Notes: generated by a model not told the origin, from the sequence alone. Shown: positions 1 through 10,785, counted from the stretch's first letter. The stretch is 64,000 nt of DNA from Alphaproteobacteria bacterium (GCA_030433335.1 JAUILL010000004.1:1-64000), one strand, 5' to 3'. Numbers and translations are program-made.

Positions 1-57
1 GAAAAAAGGTTCAAGCTTGGCCATCTGCGTATCGCTTAACCAGTATAGATCACTCAT
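1..57 (-). CDS. IS5-family transposase, N-terminal fragment (runs off the window)
   Basis: Reading the minus strand from the ATG at 57-55 gives 19 codons, MSDLYWLSDTQMAKLEPFF, up to the window edge. This is the characteristic N-terminus of IS5/IS427-type DDE transposases in Rhodobacteraceae (MSDLxWLSDxQMxxLxPxF). The catalytic DDE domain lies outside the window, so it cannot be said whether the transposase is intact. It catalyses cut-and-paste movement of the element that ends near 121. Confidence 0.75.
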   Translation of the reverse strand, partial: MSDLYWLSDTQMAKLEPFF

Positions 58-121
58 GTCACCGCTCCGTTTTCCGAGCCGTGAATCACGCAGCACAACG
101 GAAATCAATGCGTCCTGACCC
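1..121 (-). mobile_element. IS5-family insertion sequence, partial (one end)
   Basis: The window opens inside an insertion sequence. Its transposase starts on the minus strand at 57. The outer end is probably at about 121, because the stretch 101-121 reads on the minus strand as GGGTCAGGACGCATTGATTTC, which looks like an IS5/IS427-group terminal repeat, and because CTAG (121-124), a typical YTAR target, lies at the junction. The other end is outside the window, so the inverted repeat pair could not be compared. The exact boundary is an inference; the presence of the element is supported by the transposase N-terminus. Confidence 0.7.
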
Positions 122-123
122 TA

Positions 124-831
124 GAAAGATTTCCCAATCAGTTTTACGCAGTGCATGCTCTGTTTTGGTTTACGGTCATTTGCGGACTAACATGGGAGAG
201 GGATTGGGAAGGCTATGGCAGGCCCGAGTCTGCCATATTTATTTTTCTGGGGATTTTCCCGCTAATCAACGGCGTTTTCGACTGGCTCAGCTATGGAATA
301 ACTCTAAGCCTGTTACGACACGGGCAGGCGAAGGCTTGGCCGTTTTTGTGGGGTTTGCTCGACCTAATCGTGGCCTGTGTGCTGTTCCTACTATTGGGGA
401 TCACTTTGGTTGCGGTGCTGCATGGGCTGGACCAGTTGGCGGGGGGCACTTTGTTGGATTTGCCTGCGCTGCTGGGGCGCGTTTATGCGCTGAAACACGG
501 GGACTGGAGCCAGAGTTGGGCGCTGTTCATGGTGTTTTCGACCATGGTGCCGACGGGGCTGCATATGTTGATCAGCTTGATCGGTTTGCAGGGGCTTTGG
601 CCCGCGAAGTGGCGGCGCAAATTGGCGGGGTGGATCGAGGTGGATGATCCTTCGCCCTTGTCTCAGGCGTTGTTGCCGATGGTTTTGGGGGTGGTTTGGG
701 CCGCGCCGATTGTTGCCGGTTGCGCCGTTATCTGGGCGCTGATCCAGTGGGGAAAGCCCCTGCTGTGGGGCTTTTTCCAAGGGTATTTCAACCTGCTGAT
801 GTGGATGGCCCAGTGGGGCGGCGTGGTCTGA
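124..831 (+). pseudogene. integral membrane protein gene truncated at its 5' end by the IS5 element
   Basis: The frame is open from the IS junction to the stop at 829-831. A GTG at 151 could be used as a start, giving 226 residues, but the reading frame continues upstream of it to the element boundary with host-like sequence, no Shine-Dalgarno sequence precedes it, and the protein would begin in the middle of a hydrophobic region. The visible part has about five hydrophobic segments, at about residues 1-15, 27-50, 65-90, 128-150 and 172-215 counted from the GTG, with many Trp and Leu. I do not recognise the family. The gene ends directly against the stop codon of the convergent deacetylase, with no spacer. 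It is probably a conserved roseobacterial inner-membrane protein that lost its N-terminus by insertion. Confidence 0.6.
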
Positions 832-2259
832 TTACTCGGTCACGCTTTTCTTGAGGACCGCCGAGACGGGCGCGAGGGCGACTTGGCTGGCGCGGTCCTG
901 GAGGGCCCAGATCAGGAGGGCCGAGATGGTTTCCGGGCGCAGGCGGGTGAGGACGACGACGCCCTCTTCGGCTTGGCGGGCACGGAAGGCCGCGTTGTCA
1001 AGGAAGCGGCGGATGACGTCGGCGTTCTGATCCTTGCCATCCAGATCGCGGAAGATCGAGGCGGCGGGGACGCCTTCTTGGACGGCGACTTTTTGTGCTG
1101 TGTTCAGGCCTTTGGGTTGGAGGACGAGGCCGTAGCCGCTGTCGGCCAGAACGGCGGTGACTTGGTCGGTCAGCTCGCGGCTTTGCTGGAGCGAGGCGTC
1201 GTCTGCTTCGAGGAAGCCGATGGCTTCGGGGACGGCGCCGAAGATCGCGCCGAGGGCCACTTCGGCATCGGTGGGGCCTGCGCCTTGGGGGAAGTTCGCG
1301 GTGGCGAGCACTTCGAAGCCCGCGTCGCGGTAGGCCTGCATGCGTTTTACGGCGTCAGGGGCCAGTGCGTCGATGGCGATGGTGATCGGATAGGGGAAGT
1401 CGCGCAGGACCTGCGGGCCGAGGGCCGTGCCGGGGGTGTCGATCAGGACGATGGACATGATCGGCTGGTTGGACGGGTTGTCGAATTCGGTGCTGTAGAC
1501 CGACAGGGGCAGGATGTTGTCCTGTAGGGTCGGCGTGGTTTCGGCTTCGGCAGCGCGGCGGGCGTCGATCAGGTTGCCCGCGGGTTCGGGCAGACCGGGT
1601 TCGGGTGTTTCGCCGAGGTCGATGGTTTCGGGCTGCACGGGGGGCAGTTCGGGGGCGACGTCCGAAACGATGGGGGCCATTTCGGTGCTGTCGGGTGTGG
1701 GCTCGGGCTCCGGCATGGGGTCTGCCTCTGCCTCGGCCATTTCGGGCTCGGCCTCAGCGGGTTCCGGTTCAGGGGTTAGAGGGCTTTCGGGTTCCGGAGC
1801 GGGTTCAGCCTCAGTCACCTCGGGCTGATCCGGGGTTTCGGACATGTCGGGCTGATCGGGGGTTTCGGACGCTTCGGGCAGAGGGTCAGCCGTGACCTCG
1901 GGCGTCGGAGCCTCTTCGACTTCGGGCGTCGGGTCCGGCTGCTCTGGTGCTTCGGAGATTTCGGATTCCGGCGCGGTCTCGACCTCAGGCGCTTCAGACT
2001 CTTCGGCCATCGCCTCGGGATCGGTTTCGGTCACGATGGGCATCGGCAGGTCTTCGGCCATCGGATCTTCGACCGGAAGCGGCGCAGGCACGGCTTCCTC
2101 GACCGGATCAGAGTCGGGCGCGGGCTGCGCCTGTTGGACCGGAAGTTCGGGCAGATTTGCTGCCTGTTCCGGCACATCGGACAGCAAAGACACCGTGACA
2201 GCCCCTGCCACGGACACGAATGTGCCCCAGACCACTCCGTTCCAGAATCCGCTAGCCAC
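832..2259 (-). CDS. divergent polysaccharide deacetylase family protein with a long acidic Pro/Glu-rich region
   Basis: The 475-residue product has an N-terminal membrane anchor (about residues 5-25, GTFVSVAGAVTVSLL), then about 190 residues of low-complexity sequence made almost entirely of P, E, A, T and S with irregular 'PEPE' and 'ETPDQP' units. The folded C-terminal domain (about 245-475) resembles the divergent polysaccharide deacetylase family (YibQ-like, Pfam DDE_2), including an 'IVLIDTPG' strand and 'PYPITIAIDA'. The family is periplasmic and presumed to act on envelope polysaccharide, but its substrate is unknown. The flexible acidic linker could span the periplasm from the inner membrane. 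The gene is divergent from trpG with about 170 bp between them. Confidence 0.75.
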   Translation of the reverse strand: MASGFWNGVVWGTFVSVAGAVTVSLLSDVPEQAANLPELPVQQAQPAPDSDPVEEAVPAPLPVEDPMAEDLPMPIVTETDPEAMAEESEAPEVETAPESEISEAPEQPDPTPEVEEAPTPEVTADPLPEASETPDQPDMSETPDQPEVTEAEPAPEPESPLTPEPEPAEAEPEMAEAEADPMPEPEPTPDSTEMAPIVSDVAPELPPVQPETIDLGETPEPGLPEPAGNLIDARRAAEAETTPTLQDNILPLSVYSTEFDNPSNQPIMSIVLIDTPGTALGPQVLRDFPYPITIAIDALAPDAVKRMQAYRDAGFEVLATANFPQGAGPTDAEVALGAIFGAVPEAIGFLEADDASLQQSRELTDQVTAVLADSGYGLVLQPKGLNTAQKVAVQEGVPAASIFRDLDGKDQNADVIRRFLDNAAFRARQAEEGVVVLTRLRPETISALLIWALQDRASQVALAPVSAVLKKSVTE

Positions 2260-2426
2260 TGCCCACCTCCGTTATGTTTTCCGCATTAGCGGCAGACATC
2301 CCCGCACCTGCAAGGGGAAATCCCTGACTTATTGCTTGGTCGCGCCCTTGACGCCGCTTGCCAAGCCTGAACATGTATACCCCGACCCGCACAGGGGGCT
2401 CTACCCATTTATTCAAAGGTCTGCCC

Positions 2427-3008
2427 ATGCTTTTGCTGATCGATAACTATGACAGCTTTACTTACAATCTGGTCCACTATCTAGGTGAGTTGGGCGCGGA
2501 TGTTGTCGTCAAGCGCAATGATGCGCTCGATGTGCAACAGGCTATGGCCTTGAAACCGGCGGGAATTCTGCTGTCACCCGGCCCGTGCGACCCTGATCAG
2601 GCCGGTATTTGCCTGGCCCTGACCGAGGCTGCTGCCGAAACCAAGACTCCCCTGATGGGGGTCTGTTTGGGCCATCAGACGATTGGTCAGGCTTTTGGGG
2701 GTAATGTTGTGCGCTGCCACGAGATTGTGCACGGCAAGATGGGCATCATGCATCACACCGGCAAAGGGCTGTTCGCTGGCCTGCCCTCGCCCTTCGAGGC
2801 GACGCGTTATCATTCGCTGATCGTCGAGCGCGAGACCCTGCCCGACTGTCTCGAAGTGACCGCAGAGCTGGAGGACGGGACCATCATGGGTCTGCAGCAC
2901 AAAGAGCTGCCGATTCACGGGGTCCAGTTCCACCCCGAGTCGATTGCCAGCCAGCATGGCCACGCCCTGCTGCAGAACTTTTTGAACGATATGAAGGTAC
3001 CCGCATGA
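2427..3008 (+). CDS. trpG: anthranilate synthase component II (glutamine amidotransferase)
   Basis: Supplies ammonia from glutamine to TrpE for the first step of tryptophan synthesis. The 193-residue class I amidotransferase has the nucleophile Cys80 in GVCLGHQ and the His169/Glu171 pair in QFHPES. The N-terminus [15 protein letters not shown] is the standard start, so I use the ATG at 2427 rather than the longer frame from 2358. The stop overlaps the trpD start (ATGA at 3005-3008), indicating translational coupling. TrpE is not in this window; in relatives trpE lies upstream of trpG, but here the upstream neighbour is the deacetylase on the other strand. The residues cannot separate TrpG from PabA, and dual use is possible. 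Confidence 0.95.
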   Translation: MLLLIDNYDSFTYNLVHYLGELGADVVVKRNDALDVQQAMALKPAGILLSPGPCDPDQAGICLALTEAAAETKTPLMGVCLGHQTIGQAFGGNVVRCHEIVHGKMGIMHHTGKGLFAGLPSPFEATRYHSLIVERETLPDCLEVTAELEDGTIMGLQHKELPIHGVQFHPESIASQHGHALLQNFLNDMKVPA

Positions 3009-4024
3009 CCGATGCCATCAAGCCGCTGATCTACGCCGCGTCCGAAGGCCCCCTGAGCCGCGCTCAGGCCAATGAGGCGTTCGAGATCCTGTTCGAGGGT
3101 CAGGCGACTCCGGCGCAGGTGGCGGGTTTGCTGATGTCGATGCGGGCGCGCGGCGAGGCTGTGTCGGAATATGCGGCGGCGGCGGCAGCGATGCGTGCCA
3201 AGTGTGTGCCGGTGTCGGCGCCCGAGGGCGCGATGGACATCGTGGGCACGGGCGGCGACGGGATGGGCACGCTGAACATCAGCACCGCGACGGCTTTCGT
3301 TGTGGCAGGCGCAGGTGTTCCGGTGGCCAAGCACGGCAACCGCAAGCTGTCGTCCAAGGCGGGCGCGGCGGATGCGCTGGCCGTTCTGGGCATTGAGGTC
3401 ATGGTCGAGGCTGACGTGGTCGAAAAAGCCATCGCCGAGGCGGGCATCGGCTTTATGATGGCCCCCATGCACCATCCGGCGATGAAGCATGTGATGCCTG
3501 TGCGGACCGAGTTGGGCTGCAAAACGATTTTCAACATTCTGGGGCCGCTGACCAACCCTGCGGGGGTCAAGCGCCAGTTGACCGGTGCTTTTGCGGTCGA
3601 TCTGATCCACCCCATGGCCGAGACTCTGCAGCAGCTGGGGTCCGAGAAGGCGTGGCTGGTGCACGGCTCTGACGGCACCGACGAGATCGCGATCACCGGC
3701 ACCACCGCCGTGGCCGCGCTAGAGGACGGCGAAATTCACAGCCGCGAAATCCACCCAGAGGATGCGGGCCTGCCCGTGCATCCTCTGAAGGATATCCTTG
3801 GCGGCACGCCCGAGGAAAACGGCAAAGCGATGCTGGATCTGTTTGCCGGTCAGGCAGGCGCCTATCGCGACGCGGTTCTGCTGAACTCGGCGGCGGCTCT
3901 GGTCGTGGCGGACAAGGCGGCGGACCTGAAAGAAGGCGTCGCCATCGCCGCAGAAAGCATCGACAGCGGTGCGGCCAAACGGGCCGTGGACGCGCTGGCA
4001 AAAATCACATCGGGGGCAGCATGA
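3005..4024 (+). CDS. trpD: anthranilate phosphoribosyltransferase
   Basis: Transfers the phosphoribosyl group from PRPP to anthranilate, the second step of the tryptophan pathway. The 339-residue protein has the PRPP-binding GTGGDG at residues 81-86, KHGNR at 109-113 and the [10 protein letters not shown] helix, all diagnostic for TrpD. Length is normal for the family. It is coupled to trpG by a 4-bp overlap and to trpC by a second one (ATGA at 4021-4024), so trpG, trpD and trpC form one translationally linked block. Confidence 0.97.
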   Translation: MTDAIKPLIYAASEGPLSRAQANEAFEILFEGQATPAQVAGLLMSMRARGEAVSEYAAAAAAMRAKCVPVSAPEGAMDIVGTGGDGMGTLNISTATAFVVAGAGVPVAKHGNRKLSSKAGAADALAVLGIEVMVEADVVEKAIAEAGIGFMMAPMHHPAMKHVMPVRTELGCKTIFNILGPLTNPAGVKRQLTGAFAVDLIHPMAETLQQLGSEKAWLVHGSDGTDEIAITGTTAVAALEDGEIHSREIHPEDAGLPVHPLKDILGGTPEENGKAMLDLFAGQAGAYRDAVLLNSAAALVVADKAADLKEGVAIAAESIDSGAAKRAVDALAKITSGAA

Positions 4025-4833
4025 GCACCACCATTCTCGACAAGATCAAAGCCTACAAGCTCGAAGAGGTCGCCGCCGACAAGGCTGAGCGCTCTTTGTC
4101 CGAGGTCGAGGCCGCGGCGCGGGATGCAAGCCCCGTTCGCCCCTTTGCCGAAAGCCTGATGAAAGCATCCCGCGAGGGCTACGGCCTGATCGCAGAGGTC
4201 AAGAAAGCCAGCCCGTCCAAGGGCTTGATCCGCGAAGATTTCGATCCCGCGACCTTGGCCAAGGCCTATGAGGACGGCGGCGCGACCTGTTTGTCCGTTC
4301 TGACCGACACCCCCAGCTTCCAAGGGGCCAAGGAGTTCTTGGTTCAGGCGCGAGAGGCCACCAACCTGCCCGCCCTGCGCAAGGACTTCATGTACGACAC
4401 CTATCAGGTCGCCGAAGCCCGCGCTTTGGGGGCGGACTGCATTCTGATCATCATGGCCTCGGTCGAGGATTCGCTGGCCCAAGAGCTGGAAGATGCGGCA
4501 TTCGGTTGGGGCATGTCCGTTCTGATCGAGGTCCACGACCAAGAGGAACTGGAGCGCGCGACCAAGCTGAAATCGCCGCTGATGGGGATCAACAACCGCA
4601 ATCTCAAGACCTTTGAGACCACGCTAGAAACGACCAAGACGCTGGCGAAACTGGTCCCCGAGGATCGATTGATCGTGTCTGAGTCGGGCCTGTTCACCCC
4701 CGCCGATCTGGCCGAGATTGCCCGCTATGGCTCGCGCACCTTCCTGATCGGCGAGAGCCTGATGCGTCAGGACGATGTCGCTCAGGCGACCCGTGACCTG
4801 CTGGCGAACCCGCTGACCTCGGGCGCGCTGTAA
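4021..4833 (+). CDS. trpC: indole-3-glycerol phosphate synthase
   Basis: Closes the indole ring from carboxyphenylamino-deoxyribulose phosphate. The product is a 270-residue single (beta/alpha)8 barrel with the family motifs [11 protein letters not shown] (lysines of the active site), [23 protein letters not shown] and IVSESGL. It is not fused to TrpF, unlike the enterobacterial enzyme. Its TAA overlaps the ATG of moaC (TAATG at 4831-4835), so the tryptophan genes run straight into molybdenum cofactor genes, an arrangement common in Rhodobacteraceae. Confidence 0.97.
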   Translation: MSTTILDKIKAYKLEEVAADKAERSLSEVEAAARDASPVRPFAESLMKASREGYGLIAEVKKASPSKGLIREDFDPATLAKAYEDGGATCLSVLTDTPSFQGAKEFLVQAREATNLPALRKDFMYDTYQVAEARALGADCILIIMASVEDSLAQELEDAAFGWGMSVLIEVHDQEELERATKLKSPLMGINNRNLKTFETTLETTKTLAKLVPEDRLIVSESGLFTPADLAEIARYGSRTFLIGESLMRQDDVAQATRDLLANPLTSGAL

Positions 4834-5309
4834 TGACCGGCCTGACCCATTTCGACGCCGAGGGGCAGGCCCACATGGTTGACGTGTCCGAAAAGGCCGT
4901 CACCAGCCGGATCGCAACGGCCAAAGGCTGGGTCCGCATGGCCCCCGCCACCATGGAGATGATCGCCGAGGGCGGCGCCAAGAAAGGCGACGTTCTGGGG
5001 GTGGCGCGTTTGGCGGGGATCATGGGCTGCAAAAAGACGCCGGAACTGATCCCTCTGTGCCATCCGCTGCCCATCACTAAGGTATCCGTCGATCTGGAAA
5101 TCGATGCGGATCTGCCCGGCGTGCAGATCACCGCGACCGTGAAAACCACCGGCCAGACCGGCGTCGAGATGGAGGCGTTGACCGCTGTCAGCACCACCGC
5201 CCTGACGGTCTATGACATGGTCAAAGCGGTCGATAAGTACATGGAAATCGGCGGCATTCGCGTGACGCTCAAGGACGGCGGCAAGTCCGGAAGGATCGAA
5301 GCGGAATGA
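4833..5309 (+). CDS. moaC: cyclic pyranopterin monophosphate synthase
   Basis: Converts the MoaA product to cyclic pyranopterin monophosphate, the first stable intermediate of molybdenum cofactor synthesis. The 158-residue protein has the signature [18 protein letters not shown] (about residues 65-82), [18 protein letters not shown] and the KAVDK loop. It overlaps trpC by one base and moeA by four (ATGA at 5306-5309). MoaA is not in the window, so the cofactor pathway is split over the genome. Confidence 0.97.
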   Translation: MTGLTHFDAEGQAHMVDVSEKAVTSRIATAKGWVRMAPATMEMIAEGGAKKGDVLGVARLAGIMGCKKTPELIPLCHPLPITKVSVDLEIDADLPGVQITATVKTTGQTGVEMEALTAVSTTALTVYDMVKAVDKYMEIGGIRVTLKDGGKSGRIEAE

Positions 5310-6475
5310 TCTCTGTCGCAGAGGCGCTGTCGCGGTTGTTCGCACTGGTTCAGCCTCTGTCGGCTGAGACGGTTCCGTTGGCGTCATGCGGTGGGCGCGT
5401 GTTGGCCGAGACGGTCTATGCGCAGCGCACCCAGCCGCCCTTTGCCGCGTCGGCGATGGATGGCTATGCGGTGGCGGGCGATGTGGCCTCGGGCGACGTG
5501 TTCACCGTGATCGGAGAGGCCGCAGCGGGCCACGCGTTTGACGACGTCGTGGGGCGCGGTCAGGCGGTGCGGATCTTTACTGGCGCACCCATTCCCAGCG
5601 GCGCGACCCGTGTGGTGATCCAAGAAGACGTTGAGCGGTCTGGCGACACGATTACCCTGCAGGACAATCTGGACAGCGGTGGGCACATTCGCCCCGCTGG
5701 CGGGGATTTCGCGGCGGGTGATCCGATGGACGCGCCGGTGCGGTTGAGCCCTGCGCATATCGCTTTGGCGGCGGCAATGAACATCCCTGCCCTGCCCGTC
5801 CGGCGGCGCCCCATCGTGGCGATCATGGCCACGGGTGACGAGCTGTGCATGCCGGGCGAAGACCCTGCGGCGGACCAGATCATTGCGTCGAATAACTTTG
5901 GCCTGAAAGCGATGCTTGAGGCGCGCGGCGCCGAGGTGCGGATGTTGCCCATCGCCCGCGATGCCGAGGATGCCCTGCGTCTGGGTTTTCAGCTGGCCAA
6001 GGGCGCGGACATGATTGTGACCATCGGCGGAGCCTCGGTCGGGGATCACGATCTGGTCGGTCCCGTGGCCCGCGACATGGGCATGGAGACAAGTTTCTAT
6101 AAAATCGCCATGCGTCCGGGCAAGCCGCTGATGGCGGGCAAGTTGGGCGATCAGGTGATGGTCGGCCTGCCCGGAAATCCGGTGTCGGCGCTGGTCTGCG
6201 GGCAGCTGTTCCTGTGTCCGATGGTCGATGTGATGCTGGGTCTGCCTGCTCGCGCACCCGCACGGCGCACGGCGGTTCTGGCGGCTGATCTGGGCCAGAA
6301 TGGCCCGCGTGAATATTACATGCGGGCGGTTGTGGTGGACGGTCAGATCACGGCGGCGGGTTCGCAGGATTCGTCTCTGCTGACCGTGTTGGCGGGTGCG
6401 AATGCGCTGTTGATCCGGCCCGTGGGCGACGGTCCCCGCGCGGCGGGCGAAACCGTGGAATACATTGCAATTTAA
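5306..6475 (+). CDS. moeA: molybdopterin molybdotransferase
   Basis: Inserts molybdate into adenylylated molybdopterin, the last general step of cofactor assembly. The 389-residue product has the N-terminal MoeA fold ([13 protein letters not shown], about residues 43-55), the central MogA-like domain with [10 protein letters not shown] and GGASVGDHD, and the C-terminal domain after [13 protein letters not shown]. Length and order are typical. It ends 71 bp before lexA, the gap that holds the lexA promoter and operator. Confidence 0.96.
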   Translation: MISVAEALSRLFALVQPLSAETVPLASCGGRVLAETVYAQRTQPPFAASAMDGYAVAGDVASGDVFTVIGEAAAGHAFDDVVGRGQAVRIFTGAPIPSGATRVVIQEDVERSGDTITLQDNLDSGGHIRPAGGDFAAGDPMDAPVRLSPAHIALAAAMNIPALPVRRRPIVAIMATGDELCMPGEDPAADQIIASNNFGLKAMLEARGAEVRMLPIARDAEDALRLGFQLAKGADMIVTIGGASVGDHDLVGPVARDMGMETSFYKIAMRPGKPLMAGKLGDQVMVGLPGNPVSALVCGQLFLCPMVDVMLGLPARAPARRTAVLAADLGQNGPREYYMRAVVVDGQITAAGSQDSSLLTVLAGANALLIRPVGDGPRAAGETVEYIAI

Positions 6476-6484
6476 GCAATCCCG

Positions 6485-6513
6485 TTGACACAAAACGGGA
6501 ACATCGGTAGAAC
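6485..6513 (+). promoter_or_regulatory. lexA promoter with overlapping SOS box (GAAC-N7-GAAC)
   Basis: A perfect -35 TTGACA (6485-6490) is followed after 17 bp by TAGAAC (6508-6513, 4 of 6 to TATAAT). The direct repeat GAAC-N7-GAAC occupies 6499-6513. The alphaproteobacterial LexA operator is GTTC-N7-GTTC in either orientation, so this site covers the spacer and -10 and would let LexA repress its own gene. The promoter also lets lexA be expressed apart from the trp/moa genes upstream. Confidence 0.85.
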
Positions 6514-6546
6514 AAACCCGAGATATTGAGCATCACGGGGCGGAAC

Positions 6547-7242
6547 ATGCTGACGAAGAAGCAGAAGGATTTGCTGGAATTCATCCACAAGCGGGTGCAG
6601 CGCGATGGCGTGCCGCCCTCGTTCGACGAGATGAAAGAGGCGCTGGATCTGCGGTCGAAATCGGGCATCCACCGGTTGATTACGGCTTTGGAAGAGCGCG
6701 GTTTCATTCGCCGCATGGCACACCGCGCGCGGGCGATTGAAATCGTGAAGCTGCCCGATGCGATGGGCGGCTTTGTCCCGCAGGTCATCGAGGGCGACAA
6801 GCCCAAAGCTGCAGCCCCTGCCCCAGCACTGAAGGGGATTCCTGTGGAACGCGGCGATGTGGCCGAACTGCCCTTGATGGGCCGGATTGCCGCTGGTGTT
6901 CCGATCGAGGCGATTGGCGATGGTGATACCAGCGTCGCGGTACCTGGAATGATGCTGCGAGGCCGTGGGAACCACTATGCTTTGGAGGTCCGCGGGGACT
7001 CGATGATCGAAGCAGGCATCAACGACGGCGATCTGGTGATCATTCTCGAGACCGAAGATGCAAAGAACGGCGATATCGTCGTGGCGCAAGTCGAGGGGTA
7101 TGAAGCGACCCTGAAGACCTACCGCAAGAACGGGTCGTCGATTGCGCTGGAAGCTGCGAACCCCGCTTATGAAAGCCGCGTGTTCCGTGAGGGTCAGGTC
7201 GAGGTGCAGGGTCGCTTGGTCGGCTTGATCCGCAGCTACTGA
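6547..7242 (+). CDS. lexA: SOS response repressor LexA
   Basis: Represses DNA-damage genes and self-cleaves when RecA is activated. From the ATG at 6547 the protein is 231 residues: winged-helix DNA-binding domain (1-65, [16 protein letters not shown]), a linker, then the S24 peptidase domain with the Ala116-Gly117 cleavage site ([10 protein letters not shown]), catalytic Ser152 (RGDSMIEAG) and Lys190 (EATLKTYRK). A TTG at 6526 in the same frame would add seven residues but is not the family start. The 3' end overlaps comEC on the other strand by 7 bp. A second operator of the same type is found before uvrA in this window. Confidence 0.97.
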   Translation: MLTKKQKDLLEFIHKRVQRDGVPPSFDEMKEALDLRSKSGIHRLITALEERGFIRRMAHRARAIEIVKLPDAMGGFVPQVIEGDKPKAAAPAPALKGIPVERGDVAELPLMGRIAAGVPIEAIGDGDTSVAVPGMMLRGRGNHYALEVRGDSMIEAGINDGDLVIILETEDAKNGDIVVAQVEGYEATLKTYRKNGSSIALEAANPAYESRVFREGQVEVQGRLVGLIRSY

Positions 7243-9287
7243 GCTTCTCGATCGGCCAGTGTGTTCCAGATTCGCTGGCCGGTGATCTCTTTGGCCGAGG
7301 TGATCAGGAGTTCGTCGTTCTCGAAACGGAATGACAAGGCGTCTGAGTTTCGGAGGTCTTCGGGGGTTGTTAAACGGCACCCGTCTGATGCGAGGTTCGG
7401 ATCGAGAGTCTGATCGGATATGACCCAAGTTTTGCCTTGGCAGCCTGCAAAGTCGCGGGCTTGTTTTTTGCCTTTGATGTGATGGATCGTCCAGTCGCCT
7501 GCGCGCCAGATTTTCCCGTCGCTGCGCTGCTGCCACCCGAGGCGCGTTGCCGCCTCTTCTTGGGTCGCTGCGTCCCCGTCATTCTCAAGCCAGACAGATG
7601 CGACGAAAGCTGCGCCTTTGGGTTGGCTGAGGACACGGCCTTGGCCGGAGGAAATGCCGACGAGCTTTCCGTCGTCGGACACCAGCCCTTGGGGCCGCGG
7701 GGATTGGTACCAGAGGACAGAAGCGAGACATAGAATGATGGCTCCGACGATGCGCCCCCAGCCGCGCCAGAGGGTTAGGATCAAGGCTCCGGCGGTGAGA
7801 AGTATAAACGCCGAAGCAGCGGGCGTTTTGACAGGCGTGACCGCATTGGGCCATTCGGAGACGGTTGTTGCCACGGTGGTGATCCAGTCGATGCCGAGGC
7901 CCATGACCGCAAGGGCAGGCTCTTCGAAACCAAAAGGCATGAGGGCTGCGCCGACGAGGCCTGCGGGCATGACGACCGTACCCATGAGAGGGGTCGCAAG
8001 CAGGTTGGCGATTAGCCCGTAGTCCGACAGCCGATTGAAATGCGCGGCGGCGAAAGGGGCGGTGGCCAGTCCTGCAATCATGGAAGAGAAGACGGTGATC
8101 GTGATGGCTTGGAGCCAGCGCTGTTTGATCCGCGAGATGTGGGGGCTGATCAGGTCGAAGCCTGCGATGAGGCCCGTGGTCGCGGCGAAGGACATTTGGA
8201 AACCCGGGCCGGTTAGGGCGTGGGGTTGGAGCACCAATAGGACGAGCGCGGCGGTCGCGACGGAGCGGAGACTGAAGACTTGGCGGTCGGCGAGCACCGC
8301 GCAAAGGCCGACGGCCACCATGACGAAGGCGCGCTGGGTGGCCACGCTTGCGCCCGAAAGCGCGAGGTAGGTGGCGGCGCAAATTAGGGCGATGATCGCG
8401 GCGATTTTCTTGGTCGGGTGATAGAGCGCGATGCGCGGGATCAGGGAGAGTGTGCGCCGCGTGGCCGAATAAACGAGGCCCGCGAGAAGGCCCATGTGTA
8501 GACCCGAAATTGCCAAGAGGTGCGCGAGGTTGCTGTCGCGGAGGGCTTGGACCGTTTCGGGGCGAACGCCGGAACGGTCGCCCGCCAAGAGGGCGGCGGC
8601 GATGTCGCCGGTCTCGGACGGGAGGGCGGCGCGGATGCGGGCGACGAAGGCTTGGCGCAGGCGCATGAGGGACAGGTCGTGTGGGGCGGGGTCTAAGAGC
8701 AGAACGGGGGTTTTGGTGTAGCCGACCGCGCCGAGGCGTTGGTACCACGCGTGGCGGCGGAAATCGAAGCCGCCCGGTTCGGCGGGGCCGGATGGGGGCG
8801 AGAGGTGCGCGGTCAGAAGGACGGTGTCGCCCATCGCGGGTGGCGTCCCTTGGTCATAGAGAGCGACGCGAACACGGGCGGGCGCGATGCGGCGGTCGAG
8901 GCGGACTTGGTCTAGGGTGGCGCGGATCGCTCCGGACGCAGCACGGTCGAGCAGGATGACGCGGCCTTGGACCGGGCCGTAGTACCGGCTGGACAGCACG
9001 GGCGCGGTGTGGCGGAGGGCTTCGGTCGCGGCCAGAACGTAGCCGCCCATGATTAGGCCGAGCCCGATGACCAATGGGCCGAGGTAGACGCCAAGCCAGC
9101 GCCCGCCGATCACCATCGGCGCGGCGGGCACCCCCAATGCCCAGAGCAACCAGAGCGCCGGTTCGCTGCGGGCGTTGAAATACAGACCGATCCCAAGGCC
9201 GAGGCACACAGGGGCCCAGAGAAACAGCGCCTCTTGCTGTTTCAGCCATTCATCGCGGATTGCCGTAGGTGCGCGCACTCTTGCCAC
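7236..9287 (-). CDS. comEC: ComEC/Rec2 family DNA uptake channel
   Basis: Inner-membrane channel that carries single-stranded DNA into the cytoplasm during natural transformation; GTA recipients in Rhodobacter also use competence proteins. About 683 residues if the GTG at 9287 is used (GTG 9278 is an alternative); the frame continues upstream through gltX antisense sequence, which is not coding. It has an N-terminal membrane pair and DUF4131-like domain, then the competence domain with [15 protein letters not shown] (about residue 250), [13 protein letters not shown] and about ten membrane segments. The C-terminal 130 residues lack the metallo-beta-lactamase HxHxDH motif found in longer ComEC proteins. 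Divergent from gltX with about 70 bp between them. Confidence 0.88.
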   Translation of the reverse strand: MARVRAPTAIRDEWLKQQEALFLWAPVCLGLGIGLYFNARSEPALWLLWALGVPAAPMVIGGRWLGVYLGPLVIGLGLIMGGYVLAATEALRHTAPVLSSRYYGPVQGRVILLDRAASGAIRATLDQVRLDRRIAPARVRVALYDQGTPPAMGDTVLLTAHLSPPSGPAEPGGFDFRRHAWYQRLGAVGYTKTPVLLLDPAPHDLSLMRLRQAFVARIRAALPSETGDIAAALLAGDRSGVRPETVQALRDSNLAHLLAISGLHMGLLAGLVYSATRRTLSLIPRIALYHPTKKIAAIIALICAATYLALSGASVATQRAFVMVAVGLCAVLADRQVFSLRSVATAALVLLVLQPHALTGPGFQMSFAATTGLIAGFDLISPHISRIKQRWLQAITITVFSSMIAGLATAPFAAAHFNRLSDYGLIANLLATPLMGTVVMPAGLVGAALMPFGFEEPALAVMGLGIDWITTVATTVSEWPNAVTPVKTPAASAFILLTAGALILTLWRGWGRIVGAIILCLASVLWYQSPRPQGLVSDDGKLVGISSGQGRVLSQPKGAAFVASVWLENDGDAATQEEAATRLGWQQRSDGKIWRAGDWTIHHIKGKKQARDFAGCQGKTWVISDQTLDPNLASDGCRLTTPEDLRNSDALSFRFENDELLITSAKEITGQRIWNTLADREAQ

Positions 9288-9356
9288 CCAAATATGGGGT
9301 CGATAGACACATGCCGAACGCTGCACGAACTTTCCTAAGCAAAGGTAAATCCTGTC

Positions 9357-10760
9357 ATGACCTCCGCCGTCGTCACCCGTTTTGCACCCTCGCCCACCGG
9401 CTACCTGCACATCGGCGGGGCCAGAACCGCCCTGTTCAACTGGCTCTATGCCCGTGGCCGCGGGGGCAAGTTCCTGCTGCGGATCGAGGATACGGACCGC
9501 GAACGCTCGACCCCCGAGGCGACCGCCGCCATCCTGAAGGGGCTGAATTGGCTGGGTCTGGACCACGATGGCGAGGCGATCAGCCAGTTCGAACGCGCCG
9601 ACCGTCACCGCGAAGTGGCGCTGGAGCTGCTGAACGCGGGCAAGGCGTACAAGTGCTTTAGCACGCAGGATGAAATTCAGGCCTTCCGCGATGCGGCCAA
9701 GGAAGAGGGCCGCAGCACCCTGTTCCAGAGCCCTTGGCGCGATGCCGATCCCAGCACCTACCCCGACGCGCCCTATGCGGTCCGCCTGAAGACCGAGACC
9801 GAAGGCACCACCGTCATCGAGGACGAAGTGCAGGGCACCGTGAAGATCCGCAATGACCAACTGGACGACATGATCCTTCTGCGCTCGGATGGCAGCCCCG
9901 TTTACATGTTGGCCGTGGTTGTCGACGACTACGACATGGGCGTCACCCACGTGATCCGCGGGGATGACCACCTGAACAACGCGGCGCGCCAGATGGGCAT
10001 CTATACCGCGATGGGTTGGCCCCTGCCCGTCTACGCCCACATCCCGCTGATCCACGGCCCCGATGGCAAGAAGCTGTCCAAGCGCCACGGCGCCTTGGGT
10101 GTCGAGGAATATCAGGCCATGGGCTACCCTGCCGCGGGCATGCGCAACTACCTCGCGCGTCTAGGCTGGAGCCACGGGGACGACGAATTCTTCTCGGATG
10201 CGCAGGCCAAAGAGTGGTTCGATCTCAAGGGGATCGGCAAATCACCCGCCCGTCTGGACTTCAAAAAGCTGGAGAATCTGTGCGGTCAGCACATCGCTGT
10301 GGCCGACGATGCTGCGCTGCTTGCTGAAATTGAGGCATTTTTTGGCGCGACCAATCAGCCCGCCCTTTCTCCCGAGAAAAAAGAACTGTTACAAAATGCT
10401 CTTTTCTGCCTGAAGGATCGTGCAAAAACCTTCCCGGAACTCATTGAAAAGGCTGCATTTGTTTTTGCGGATCGCCCCATCCAGCCTGACGAAAAAGCGG
10501 CAAAGAACCTCGATACGGTATCCCGTGGTATACTGTCAGAATTGACGCCGCACCTGCAAAATGCTAGCTGGACGCGTGACGCGTTGGAGGAGGTTCTGAA
10601 CCAGTTTGCCGAGGCTCGCGGGCTTAAATTTGGCAAAATGGCCGGTCCTTTGCGGGCAGCCCTGTCGGGCCGTTCCGTTACCCCTAGCGTTTTCGACATG
10701 ATGATTGTCCTCGGGCAAGAGGAAACTCTGGCCCGCTTTAACGATGCAGCAAACGGCTAG
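9357..10760 (+). CDS. gltX: glutamyl-tRNA synthetase
   Basis: Charges tRNA with glutamate. The 467-residue class Ic synthetase begins [19 protein letters not shown] (HIGH-type motif HIGG at residues 18-21) and has KLSKR near residue 240 as its KMSKS loop, then an all-helical anticodon-binding C-terminus. Alphaproteobacteria often carry two GltX-type enzymes, one of which also charges tRNA-Gln for amidation; the sequence alone does not say which this is. The distal part (about 10330-10560) is more AT-rich than the rest of the gene. Confidence 0.96.
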   Translation: MTSAVVTRFAPSPTGYLHIGGARTALFNWLYARGRGGKFLLRIEDTDRERSTPEATAAILKGLNWLGLDHDGEAISQFERADRHREVALELLNAGKAYKCFSTQDEIQAFRDAAKEEGRSTLFQSPWRDADPSTYPDAPYAVRLKTETEGTTVIEDEVQGTVKIRNDQLDDMILLRSDGSPVYMLAVVVDDYDMGVTHVIRGDDHLNNAARQMGIYTAMGWPLPVYAHIPLIHGPDGKKLSKRHGALGVEEYQAMGYPAAGMRNYLARLGWSHGDDEFFSDAQAKEWFDLKGIGKSPARLDFKKLENLCGQHIAVADDAALLAEIEAFFGATNQPALSPEKKELLQNALFCLKDRAKTFPELIEKAAFVFADRPIQPDEKAAKNLDTVSRGILSELTPHLQNASWTRDALEEVLNQFAEARGLKFGKMAGPLRAALSGRSVTPSVFDMMIVLGQEETLARFNDAANG

Positions 10761-10785
10761 GCCGTACATAAGCTGGCAATACCAA

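Noticed and set aside
1600-2130. Repeat-rich stretch in the deacetylase gene
   Set aside because: The repeats encode Pro/Glu-rich protein sequence in one open frame, so this is low-complexity coding DNA and not a DNA repeat array.
2348-2381. TTGACG and TATACC as a trpG promoter
   Set aside because: The spacing is 22 bp, too long for a sigma-70 promoter, and no better -10 is visible, so I did not annotate it.
9288-10088. Upstream extension of the comEC frame
   Set aside because: The frame stays open on the minus strand across gltX, but it is antisense to clear synthetase sequence and has no membrane-protein character; comEC begins near 9287.
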